Source: Streptomyces marincola
Lineage (GTDB): Bacteria; Actinomycetota; Actinomycetes; Streptomycetales; Streptomycetaceae
DNA: 64,000 nucleotides
Reading direction: 5' to 3'
Assembly (NCBI RefSeq): GCF_020410765.1
Contig: NZ_CP084541.1
Span: forward strand, 186,001-250,000
Both the position numbers and the translations under genes were made by a program. The notes beneath the pieces were generated by a model that was not told the DNA's origin, made no database searches, and saw only the letters and a list, made by a program, of their open reading frames with translations. This document shows positions 17,033 through 25,900 of the stretch, piece by piece (position 1 is the stretch's first letter; every line of letters begins with the position of its first letter).

Positions 17033-17162
17033 CGGTCCTCCCGGCGTGACCCGGGGGCCCGCCGTGGTCTGTCCGGTCAGCGTGTGGCTGGAGTGGTGGG
17101 GTCACTGACGGCGGCCGACGGCCGACTGTCGAGAGTGCTGGCGAAGCGGCGGGGGCGTCGGT

Positions 17163-17201
17163 GGTCCGCCCCGGGAACGGCTTCTGTTCCCGGGGCGGAC
17201 C
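17163..17201. terminator. Bidirectional terminator between GH5 and the second PL11 gene
   Basis: A perfect 16-bp stem (GGTCCGCCCCGGGAAC and its complement) with a 7-nt loop sits between convergent genes. Confidence 0.9.
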
Positions 17202-17225
17202 GCAGTGGTTTCCGCTGCGGTTGGT

Positions 17226-19511
17226 TCAGTAGGTGATGGCCGGCCTCGGTGGGGTCCTCATGCCGTTCCCGAGGAAGTAGTCGACGTGGTGGGACTGCAT
17301 GTAGCCCTTCAACGTCATGGCGTTGCGGTAGGCCGGGTTGTGCGCCAGCGTGTACAGCCGGGTACTGGTCGGCTGGTCGGTGGTGAAGATGATCAGCTCG
17401 TTGTGGGCCGCGTTGGTGTACACAGCCTCCTCGCGCCAGTCACCGAAGAGGTCGCCGACGAGGGTGGGTCCGCCCTGAGCGGCGGTGACCGCGCCGTAGT
17501 TCCAGGTGGAGACCAACCGCGGCAGCCTTCCGGTCGGCGTCGGGTTCTGCGGGTCCCACTTCTCGATCTTGCCGCTGTTGAGCAGTTCCATCGAGAGGTC
17601 GCCGTCCCACCACAGGCCCAGCTGCGGCCAGGGCCTCAGCGACGTGTCCGGCTCCGTGAGCCGGTTGGTGGGTGCGTTGTAGAGGCCGTAGAAGGACCAG
17701 ACCTCCATGCCGGGGTGGCGCGGGTCGATGTCGCCCGCCATGCCGCGTCCCACATCGTCGGCGTTCCCGAAGTGCCTCCAGATCATGTCGCCGCTCGCGG
17801 CGTCGTAGTAGTACTCCTGCAAGCCGCTGGGGTTCCGCTGCTGCACGCCATAGCCTTCCAGGCCCGGACGGCCTGGGTCCATGTCGGCGATGTGGAAGCG
17901 GTCGCCGTGGACGACGCCCTGGTCCCCCAGCGAGTAGCGCAGGGTGCCGTCTCCGTCGAGGACGAAGCCGATCTCGACGATCTCGTCCTTGCCGTCACCG
18001 TCGATGTCGATGATGCGGGTGTTGTGCCCGTCAGGCGCGTTCTGGTTGCCGCGCAGCCACTTCCACCCCATGCGGACCTCGCTGCCGTCGAAGTTCCAGG
18101 CGGTCATCATGAGGTTGAAGCCTCCGTCGCCGACCCGGTTCTTCATGTACGCCACCAGGCTCGGCGTGGTCCCGTTGAGGTACCCCACTCCGAACCGCGC
18201 GTACATCGGGCCGTCGGACAGGTAGTCCGTCGGGACCTGGGCGGAGGCGCGCAGGGCGCCGGTCGGGCCGTCGAGGATGGCGATGAACTGGTGGTTGTTG
18301 TTGGAGCGGGAGAAGGTGGTGCCGTCCCCGAAGGTGACGCCATTGGCGATCCGCACCGCCACCTCCGCGCGGCCGTCGCTGTCGAAGTCGTAAACGGTGA
18401 CTCCGTCGTTGTGGCCCACGTTGATGGTGGACGACCCGCCCTCGATGTTGTCCTGGTTCTGGCTGTTGGGCCCCATGTTGACCTGCCACAGGAACTGCCC
18501 GTCACTGCGGTAGGCCTCCAGCCGCTGGGGGGAGGTCTGCCGGTCCACCACGTAGTCGTACTCGCCGTCGCCATCGAGGTCGCCGGCCCAGACGAACTTC
18601 ACCGGGCCGCCGTCGCGCATCGGCACCCGGACCACCGGTTCGATGGCGTGGTCGGCGCCGAGGGTGAAGGCCCCGCTCGGCTGCTGTTCCTGACCGTCGA
18701 TCACCGGTGCCACACGGTAGCTGTTGGACCGTGACAGGTTGGCGGACCTGTCGACGTAGTTGGTGCCCCCGGTCAGAACCTGGCCGTTGAGCTTGCCCCA
18801 GGAACCTCCGCCGGTGGAGCGGTAGACGTTGAAGCCGATGCCCTGCGGGTCCAGCCCCAGCAACCGCCAGCTCACCATGACATCCGTCTGGTTGGAGCGC
18901 ACGGCCACGACGCCGCGGCCCAGCGACTCCATCCGCCGGTCGCCCTCCGGCTGGGGGGAGCCGCCGCCGAGCTCGACGAGCCGCCATTGCTGGTTGGCGC
19001 CGTCGTTGTCGGTGTACTGGGAGATCCGGCCGCCGTCCGCGGTGGACCGCTCCCACACCTCAAGTGCCTTGCCGCTGTTGCGGTTGATCAGCTGGATGTG
19101 CCCGCCGTCCATGTCCTCCACACGGAACTCCTGGTTGGCGGTTCCGTTGTCGGTCCACTGGATGACGTCGGCGCCGTCGGCGGTGGAGAAGCCGGAGATG
19201 TCCAGCACCTTGCCGCTGTGCCGGGACTTCAGGCGGTACCAGCCGCCGCCGGACTCGACGAACTGCCACTGTTGCCAGGCGCCGTCGTTGCGCGCCCACT
19301 GCACGATCCCGGCCCCGTCATCGGTGGCCCGGTTGTGGACGTCCAGCGCCTTACCGCTGTGCCGGTTGATCAGCGCGTAGGAAGCGTTGGTGTCGATGGT
19401 CGCCGCCGCTGCCCGCGGAGCGGGGAACGCGACGAGCAGTGCCGTGGCGAGGGCGGTGGCGAGCATTACGGCCAGTGTCCTTCGCGACATGCGAAGTGTA
19501 TGGATAGTCAT
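17226..19511 (-). CDS. Second secreted rhamnogalacturonan lyase-like protein (PL11) with N-terminal CBM13
   Basis: This 761-residue paralogue of the protein at 10893-13211 has the same order: signal peptide (MTIHTLRMSRRTLAVML...AAA), three-repeat ricin trefoil, linker, PL11 propeller (MESLGRGVVAV...). The Ca-binding-like loops remain (DLDGDGEYDYVVD, YDFDSDGRAEVAVRIANG). However, the KWDPNN and MKTADGT segments of the first lyase are replaced by VDRQTSP and VRIANG, so the substrate or cutting mode may differ. ATG at 19511 has GGAG upstream. A 116-bp stretch of its trefoil is nearly identical to the first lyase. It has no complete TGAAACGATTCA box upstream. Confidence 0.9.
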   Translation of the reverse strand: MTIHTLRMSRRTLAVMLATALATALLVAFPAPRAAAATIDTNASYALINRHSGKALDVHNRATDDGAGIVQWARNDGAWQQWQFVESGGGWYRLKSRHSGKVLDISGFSTADGADVIQWTDNGTANQEFRVEDMDGGHIQLINRNSGKALEVWERSTADGGRISQYTDNDGANQQWRLVELGGGSPQPEGDRRMESLGRGVVAVRSNQTDVMVSWRLLGLDPQGIGFNVYRSTGGGSWGKLNGQVLTGGTNYVDRSANLSRSNSYRVAPVIDGQEQQPSGAFTLGADHAIEPVVRVPMRDGGPVKFVWAGDLDGDGEYDYVVDRQTSPQRLEAYRSDGQFLWQVNMGPNSQNQDNIEGGSSTINVGHNDGVTVYDFDSDGRAEVAVRIANGVTFGDGTTFSRSNNNHQFIAILDGPTGALRASAQVPTDYLSDGPMYARFGVGYLNGTTPSLVAYMKNRVGDGGFNLMMTAWNFDGSEVRMGWKWLRGNQNAPDGHNTRIIDIDGDGKDEIVEIGFVLDGDGTLRYSLGDQGVVHGDRFHIADMDPGRPGLEGYGVQQRNPSGLQEYYYDAASGDMIWRHFGNADDVGRGMAGDIDPRHPGMEVWSFYGLYNAPTNRLTEPDTSLRPWPQLGLWWDGDLSMELLNSGKIEKWDPQNPTPTGRLPRLVSTWNYGAVTAAQGGPTLVGDLFGDWREEAVYTNAAHNELIIFTTDQPTSTRLYTLAHNPAYRNAMTLKGYMQSHHVDYFLGNGMRTPPRPAITY

Positions 19512-19592
19512 GGCGGCTCCCGTACGGGCGAGCATCATCCATGCCCGCCCCTCGGACAGATGAGTTCACTTGTCGGTCTCGCCGTTTCACAG

Positions 19593-19642
19593 CGGATAGC
19601 CATGAACAGAGGTAAGCACAAATGCATCAAGTTGGCGCTTAC
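19593..19642 (-). promoter_or_regulatory. Possible promoter and inverted repeat for the second PL11 gene
   Basis: On the minus strand TTGTGC (19621-19616), 17 bp and TATCCG (19598-19593) could form a promoter. The inverted repeat GTAAGC/GCTTAC (19612-19617 and 19637-19642) overlaps the -35 element. Downstream, GTGAAACGGCG contains one half of the TGAAACG box. Confidence 0.35.
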
Positions 19643-19948
19643 GCTTCAGACTAGGAGAACATATTGACAGGACATGCACCGGTCAAGAGGGCTGCCGGCG
19701 AACGATTCATCTCCCCGGTGCCGCCCGGCCGGGGCCGGCTGGAGGGCCCGTGAAGGGCGGACCCGGGCGACAAGCCTGGCGGACGGCGCTGACCATGCTT
19801 CTCATCACGGCACTGAGCTGAGGTTATCTCTTCTCCGCAGGCCGGTCTTTGAGGCGCTTCCGGGACCCCACGGCGCCGGAGACGGGTTGCCGCCCGCCGT
19901 ATTCGGGATCAGGAGTCGAGACACAGCGGCCGCGACCTCATGATCGGT

Positions 19949-19992
19949 CATGACTCAATACGCAACGATGAGTCCAATTCTATTGAGTCATG
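19949..19992. promoter_or_regulatory. 12-bp perfect inverted repeat with a 20-bp spacer
   Basis: CATGACTCAATA and its exact complement TATTGAGTCATG flank 20 bp that contain a further ATGAGTC. The segment is unusually AT-rich for this genome and lies just before the SDR remnant. It could be an orphaned operator or a hairpin. The remainder of 19643-20035 shows nothing I recognise. Confidence 0.5.
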
Positions 19993-20035
19993 CCCAGATG
20001 CATTCATCGCACATCGTGACGGGGTGCTCCGGTCG

Positions 20036-20552
20036 GCCTTCGGACCGATCAACGCCCTGGTCGGCAACGCCTACACCGTCCGCGTCGCGGCGGCCCACGA
20101 CACCAGCGCGGAGGAGTGGAACCGGCAGCTGGCCGTGAGCCTCACCGGGGCGTTCCTCGGTGCGCGCGCCTGTCTCGACGACCTGGTCTCGACGGGCGCG
20201 GCAGCATCGTGCTGGTCTCCTCGGCGCACGCGCGGGTGGGATTGCCGGGCCGGCCCGCGTACGCCGCGGCGAAGGCCGGTCTGACGGGGCCGGCCCGCCA
20301 ACTGGCCGTCGATTACGGCGGTCGGATCAGGGTGAACAGCGTGCTTCCCGGCCCGATCCCGACCCGCGCCTGGGACGGGATCGGCCAGGAGGACCGCCGG
20401 GCGGCGGCCGGGGAGACCGCCATCGGCCGCCTCGGCTCGCCCGAGGAGTCGCCGCCGCCATCGCCTTCCTGCTCAGCGACGACGTTTCCTTCGTGACCGG
20501 GGCCTCGCTCGTGGTGGACGGCGGCTGGAGCGCGCTGAAGAACTCCTCGTGA
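20036..20552 (+). pseudogene. Short-chain dehydrogenase remnant, truncated and frameshifted
   Basis: Three frames in turn encode one SDR. They are GPINALVGNAYTV with EWNRQLAVSLTGAFLGA, then GSIVLVSSAHARVGLPGRPAYAAAKAGLTG and RIRVNSVLPGPIPT, then VAAAIAFLLSDDVSFVTGASLVVDGGW. Single-base losses near 20198 and near 20450 join them. The N-terminal Rossmann motif is absent. The YxxxK active site (Y-A-A-A-K) is still readable. It sits beside an SMP-30 remnant, suggesting a lost sugar-oxidation module. Confidence 0.85.
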
Positions 20553-20669
20553 TCCCGCGGCCGGCCCCGGCCCACCACGCGCCGCGCCACCCCGACGGCT
20601 CATCAGCCGCGCGCCACCCCCGCACGCCCTCCTCCCGACCGCCGCGAAAGGCCCCCGCCGGACGTCGGG

Positions 20670-20879
20670 CCGTTCCGGCCCCTCAGCACGGAACGCCTGC
20701 ACCTCGGCGAGGAGCCGCGCATGCTGCCCGACGGCACCGTGGTGCTCGTGGACATATTCTCCGGGCGGCTCCTCGGGCTCCCGCCCGGCCCCGGCGACGC
20801 ACTGATCCACGTGGCCCGGCTGTCCGAACCGCCACCCGCCGCGTACGCGTCCCCCGCCCTCGCGGGCCCGCACATCTGA
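20670..20879 (+). pseudogene. SMP-30/gluconolactonase N-terminal remnant
   Basis: The frame reads PFRPLSTERLHLGEEPRMLP, then DGTVVLVDIFSGRLLGLP. This matches the first strands of SMP-30/gluconolactonases (LGEGPxW...DGxLxxVDI). Coding likeness fades and stops after about 70 residues, whereas the family is about 290 long. There is no start with a good ribosome site. Confidence 0.6.
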
Positions 20880-20969
20880 GGGAGGCGGCGCGGCCGGTCC
20901 CCGCCGCCGGGCGGAAGGCGTGGGGCGCGCCCGGCGACGGCCCGGTTGTCCGGGCACGCGGGCGGTCGT

Positions 20970-21395
20970 TCAGTTCCCGGAGCCCACGACGGCGGTGACG
21001 CGGATCTCCACGCGCATGGCGGCGAGGCCGAGGACCGTGACGCCGGTCTCGGTCCAGATCGGCGCCCGGCCGCCGAGGCGACGGCGGAACTGCTCGGCCA
21101 TGACCCTGTTGTGGTCCTCTCCGATGACGTCGTCCCCCGGCGCGACCTTGTGGTAGGAGTTCACGTGGATGACGTCCCGCCAGGTCGCGCCGACCGTGGC
21201 GAGCGTGCGTTCCACGTTGTCGAAAGCCAGGACGATCTCGTCCTCCAGCGCGTCGGGAACGACCAGGTCGTCGTCGACGCCGGCCTGGCCGGAGATCTCG
21301 ACCCGGTCCCCGACGCGGACGGCCCCGCTGTAGCCGAGGGCCTCGTGCAGCTTCTCGCCGTAGCCGGGGGTGATGCCGAAGGTGACGGTGCTCAT
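20970..21395 (-). CDS. RidA-family protein (reactive imine deaminase-like)
   Basis: This 141-residue protein of the YjgF/YER057c/UK114 fold works as a trimer, and family members hydrolyse reactive enamines or imines. Visible family features are the GRVEISGQAG-like strand (DRVEISGQAG), ERTLATVGATWRDVIHVNSY, and MRVEIRVTAVV near the end, which holds the conserved Arg. Start ATG at 21395 has GGAAGAGGAAG upstream. It stands alone between remnants, so its partner enzyme is unknown. Confidence 0.88.
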   Translation of the reverse strand: MSTVTFGITPGYGEKLHEALGYSGAVRVGDRVEISGQAGVDDDLVVPDALEDEIVLAFDNVERTLATVGATWRDVIHVNSYHKVAPGDDVIGEDHNRVMAEQFRRRLGGRAPIWTETGVTVLGLAAMRVEIRVTAVVGSGN

Positions 21396-21919
21396 GATGC
21401 TTCCTCTTCCGGTCCATAACGGTGCGCTCCCTCACTATGAGTTCACGCATGAAGTAAGATAGCAGCGATGACTTCAAGCGCAAAGTGATCGCGCGGAGGA
21501 GGCCCCTGCGCGCATGGGCCATCGGCCGCCGGCGCGGGCGGGGCCGGTGAAGACGCCGCCTTGCATCCGCCAGTGCCACCGGCCAAGCGGCTGGTCGGAT
21601 CAGTCACGCCGCGATGGCGCCCGAGCCGCAGCTGCCAGACGGAACGGCACGACCGTCGGGCTCCGCTGAGCCCGACGGAGGGCGTCGGCACGCAGACGCA
21701 GGACGGTGCCGCGCAGGAGCCGACGTGCCGGGAGACTCCGTCGGAGCACGCCGGATGCCCGAGCCGTGCCCGGTCCCTTCTCCATCAGGGTCCCCGCCAA
21801 CTCACCCGGCCGCGGCCGGCTCGGTGGGTCAGGTGCCCTGCTCAGCCGCTTCTACGGTCGCCGGCGGACAGCCCGGCGGGGCAGGCGATGGCCCGCACGG
21901 AAGCCTCGCTCGGTGCGGG
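21396..21919. other. Gene-free stretch
   Basis: About 520 bp hold no gene I can support. A short rightward ATG frame (MTSSAK, at 21468) stops after six codons and may be the stub of a lost divergent gene. The frames across 21560-21900 look like chance. Confidence 0.4.
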
Positions 21920-22198
21920 TCAGGAGTCGGAATGCCGCACTCCGAAATGCTGTACCCGAAGAACCAGGACAACGTCGTCGCGGTAGTCCTCCTGATACCA
22001 GACCATCACGCCGCCCTCAGCGAACGTCCGGACGCCGGACGCCGACTCGGTGATAGTGAAAGGCTTACCGATGCGACGGACCCCCACGGCATCGGCGATC
22101 CGCTGTGCAAGCGCCTCGACCTCCAACCGCTGGGCCGCTTCCAGGCCGCCGGCAACGTTCTCGGCGTCAGGTTCGTACTCCCGGGTCCAGTCGCTCAC
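21920..22198 (-). CDS. Small protein, possible RelE/ParE-like toxin partner of the DUF6247 gene
   Basis: A 92-residue protein starts at GTG 22198, overlapping the stop of the upstream gene (GTGA). It has an N-terminal helix (EALAQRIADAVG) and then strands with Y and V ending VMVWYQEDYRDDVVLVLRVQHFG. A short alpha-beta protein ending in a V-LRV-H strand recalls RelE/ParE ribonuclease or gyrase toxins, but the match is loose. The tight coupling with a small helical partner supports a toxin-antitoxin type pair. I cannot name a catalytic residue. Confidence 0.6.
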   Translation of the reverse strand: MSDWTREYEPDAENVAGGLEAAQRLEVEALAQRIADAVGVRRIGKPFTITESASGVRTFAEGGVMVWYQEDYRDDVVLVLRVQHFGVRHSDS

Positions 22199-22539
22199 GC
22201 GGCGGCGGCCTCGGCGAGGATGGCCGCCAACTCGGCCGCGGCGGCGCGGCGTTCGGCGCGGTCGTCCGACTCGCTGACGATGCGCTCGCACTCACGGAAG
22301 CGGGCCGGGCGATGCGGGTGACGGGCGACTCCGACCCATGCCCACCAGTGCTCGACGAAGGCGCGGGGCGGAGTGCGGGTGTACGCGTCGCGGGCTTGGC
22401 GCATCGCCTCGTCCCAGTGCTGGTCGAATGTTGTGAGGGTTCCAGGGGCGAGGCGTCCGACAGCGACGCGGAGCGCAGCGGGGGTCTTTTCCGGCATGGG
22501 AATGAGGGGGCCACTGGGCTCTGCGGCGCGCTCGGTCAT
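22195..22539 (-). CDS. DUF6247 family protein, possible antitoxin
   Basis: This 114-residue protein (MTERAAEPSGPLIPMPEKTPAALRVAVGRL...) has the features I associate with the actinobacterial DUF6247 family: PAALRxAVxRxxPG, FDxHWDEAM and FVEHWWAWVGVARHPHR. It is helical and soluble, with an Ala/Glu-rich C-terminal helix. ATG at 22539 is chosen because the family motif starts soon after; the open frame upstream is Arg-rich noise. The downstream gene overlaps its stop. The function of this family is not established; the small, coupled, paired layout suggests regulation of or protection from the partner. Confidence 0.7.
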   Translation of the reverse strand: MTERAAEPSGPLIPMPEKTPAALRVAVGRLAPGTLTTFDQHWDEAMRQARDAYTRTPPRAFVEHWWAWVGVARHPHRPARFRECERIVSESDDRAERRAAAAELAAILAEAAAA

Positions 22540-22639
22540 GGGGTGGGACTCCGCAGGTCTCAGGCAGCGGAGTGGAGCAGGGGAGGGGAGACCGTGGGGA
22601 CAGACTCCTCGCGAGCGCCTGCCTCTACGCCGTCCCCCA

Positions 22640-22875
22640 GCCGATCGCCGCGGTGCGATCGAGGGCCTGATCGGCAGGATGAAGGCCCACTGCACGATCG
22701 TCATCGTGGCCCACAGCTGCGGCAGGCGGCCCGGGTCCCGGACCGCGCCGCGTTCCGCGACCTCGCCGCGATCGGCGAGCCGGGCCGGCTGATCGAGGCG
22801 GGCGGCGCCGAGAGGATCTTCTCCGACCCGTCCGTCCTGGCCGCCGAGGACGGCCTCTCGGGCCGCTTCGGCTGA
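22640..22875 (+). pseudogene. pstB: pstB (phosphate ABC transporter ATPase) 3' remnant
   Basis: The end of PstB is readable across frames: AIEGLIGRMKAHCTIVIVAHS, then QAARVPDRAAF, GRLIEAGGAERIFSDPS and a final LSGRFG. It breaks near 22655 and near 22725. These segments match the PstB signature after Walker B (TIVIVTHNMQQAARVSD...F...SGRFG). About 70 codons survive, and Walker A/B and the signature are gone. Its original terminator seems to remain at 22854-22896. Confidence 0.8.
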
Positions 22876-22896
22876 CGCGCGAAGCGGCCCGAGAGG
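22854..22896. terminator. Bidirectional terminator between the pstB remnant and the S8 protease
   Basis: A perfect 17-bp stem (CCTCTCGGGCCGCTTCG and its complement) with a 9-nt loop starts inside the last codons of the pstB remnant and lies 20 bp beyond the protease stop. Confidence 0.9.
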
Positions 22897-22916
22897 ACCG
22901 GCCCAACCTGCGGCTG

Positions 22917-25900
22917 TCAGGCCGTGCGGTAGGCGTCGATGATGGTCTGGGTGGTGACATTGCCCGCCGGGTCGGTGACCTCGGCGCGGAACGACACGCT
23001 GCCGCCCGCCGCCGGGTTGGTCACGCGGGCGATCCCGCCGGTGACGGGGAGATCGCGCCAGGTGGCGCCGCCGTCGGTGGAGACCTCAAGCGCCAGCGCG
23101 CCGCCGGTGCCCTCGACGGTGACCGGCACGCCGACCGTGCGGCCGGCCGGCGAGGTGCTTGAGGAGGTCAGGTTCGGCGCGAAGCGGACCGCCGACGCGG
23201 GCAGCTCCTGCCATTCCTCCTCGCCCGCCCCCGAGGAGGTGAAGGTGAACGAGGACGTGACCTCCGTGCTCACGGACGCCACCGGCGCGCCGCGGCTGAA
23301 GGTGGTCACCAGCTCGTACTCCGCCTCGTCCGCCGGCACCTCGAACTCCACGACGTCCAGGATGTCCGCCGCCTCGGCGTAGGGCTCACCGTTCCGGTAG
23401 AGCGTGGTGCCCGCGCTGTCGTACTCGCTGAAGCCCCAGTTGCCCGCGCCGTCGGTGAACGGGGCGGTCCAGCCGTAGATCGTGTTGCCCGAGCGCTCCA
23501 GGGCGGCGAAGGACGGGCCGATCACCCCGATGCCCAGCTTCTGCTGGTAGCTGCGGCCGGCCTGATAGGCACGGAATGCGGACTGGTGGCTGGACCCGTC
23601 CTGGAAGAGGAACTGGGACCAGTCGAGGTCCGCGTCCACGAACACCTCGGCACGGTACGGCAATTCATGCTGGGGGGCCACGAAGGCCGTCGGCAGGTCA
23701 GGGAAGGTGTAGAGGGAGCCGCTGACGCCCGGCACCGACGCTCCCGCGTGGGTGAGGATCCGCGCGTAGTCGGACTGCGTCGTGCGGTGCGTCAGCCCGG
23801 TGGGGAACGACCCCCGCTGCTCGATCGCCGTGTGGTACTCGACGCCCGGGCGGGCCCACGAGGCGGACACGTAGCCGTTGATCTCCCAGCCCTCGGCCGG
23901 GTCCCCCACCTGGCCGGTCTCCACGCCGTCGGGGAGAGCTCCGCCGGTGCCGATGGTGATGGGCCATCCGTCCGGGCCGATCAGCTCCACGTCGGTGAGC
24001 AGCGTCATGCCCTCGCCCGCCGAGGCGGGCGCCGTGACGTCCAGCGGCTCGGCGTCGGCGGCGTCGGCGGCGACGGTGGTGTCCTCGGTGAGCGACAGAT
24101 GCGGCTGCACCAGCCAGTCGATGCCGGTGGGCACATCGGCGCCCGGCTGGAAGAACTCCACGGTGGTGTCGAGGACGTAGTCGCCGACCGGCAGTCGCAG
24201 GGTGGGCGAGGAGGCGTCCAGGAGGTACATGTCCTGGGTCTCCAGGTCCAGCAGCCAGCTGTACCAGTTGCCGGCGGGGGCGCCGTCCCGGCCGGTGGCC
24301 TCGACGGTCAGCTCGGCCGTCTCGCCCTCGCGGAGGATGCCGGCGACCGCGGGAACGCGCTCCGCTCCGTCACCGGTCCCGGTGATCAACAGGCTGTATC
24401 CGCCGTACAGTTCGCCGCCGGGGGTGGTGTCGGCGGTGACCGGGACGGTGGCGGTGCCGTGCGCGGGCACCGTGATCTCGGTGGCGCCGAGGGTGAACAT
24501 CCCCTCGGGGGCCGGGGATCCGTCCGGGCCGCTTCCGGTGGCGGTCAGCCGGAGGGTGACGTCGGTGTCGCCGTGGTTGGTGTAGGTGAGGTCCCCGGTG
24601 ACCGGCTCCGCCTCCTCGTGCGGCCAGGTCACCGTGCCGAGGCTCAGCGGCTCGGCGGTGACGGTCTGGGTGAGGGCGGCGGGCACGTCGATCAGGCCGG
24701 TGCCCTGCTGGAACGCGGTGAGGCCGGCGGCGGGCCGGGCGGATCCGGTCAGCGCGGCCTTGATCCGTTCGCCGGTCCAGTCCGGGTGGGCCTGGGCGAG
24801 CAGCGCGGCGGCACCCGCCACGTGCGGGGTGGCCATCGAGGTGCCGGAGAGCGTCGCGTAGCCGCCGCCGGGGACAGCCGCGCGGATGTCCACGCCGGGC
24901 GCCGTCACATCGGGCTTGAGGGCGGCGTTCCCGATGACCGGGCCGACCGAGGAGAAGTCGGCCAGCGCGCCGGACTTGTCCACCGCGCCCACGGTGAGCG
25001 CGGCGGCGGCGCTGCCGGGGGACCCCACGGTGCCGGCATGCGGGCCGCTGTTGCCCGCGGCGATGACGAACAGCGTGTCGCTCTGCGCGGAGAGGGTGTT
25101 GACGGCCTCCTCCATCGGGTCGATGCCGGGGCCGTCGTCGGTGCCGAGGCTCATGTTGACGATGTCGGCGCCGGAATCGACGGCCCACTGCATGGCCTCG
25201 ATGATGTCCGACTCCCGGCCGAAGCCGGTGTCGTCCAGCACCTTGCCGTTGAGCAGCGAGGCGCCGGGCGCCACGCCCGGGGCGGCGCCGCCGCCCGCGG
25301 CGGTGGAGGCGACGTGGGTGCCGTGGCCGTCGCGGTCCTCGGCCGAGTCGGAGCCGGAGAAGTTCCGCGCGGCGACGACCTGGCCGTCCAGGTCCGGGTG
25401 GGTGGCGTCGATGCCGGTGTCGAGAACGGCGATGGTGGTGCCGGTGCCGTCGTAGCCGGCCTCCCACGCCTCGGGCGCGCCGACCTGCGGCACGCTGTCG
25501 GCGAGCGACTTGGTGACCAGGCCGTCCAGCGAGACGGTGGCGACTCCCCGCACGGCGGCCAGCGTGCCGCGGTCCCGCGGGTCGGTGAGCGCGTTCCAGA
25601 ACGCGGGGGCCTCGTCGGCGGCGACGGTCAGCGCCTCGCCGTTGACGGCCTCAAGCACGGTCCTGTCGGCGGCGGCGTCCAGGGCGCGGACGCGGTCCCG
25701 CTCCCCTTCGTAGGTGACGATCAGCGGCAGGCCGTCCAGCGCGCGGTACTCGGCGCGGCTCAGCTCGCTGACGTTGAACAGCTCGCGGTCCAGTGTGCCG
25801 TCGGCGATCAGCGGCATCACGTCGCGCGGCAGGACGTAGGTGTCCCCGCCGAGGGTGGCGGTGCGGGTCACCACCGACTCCCGGCCGGGTGCGGCGGCGA

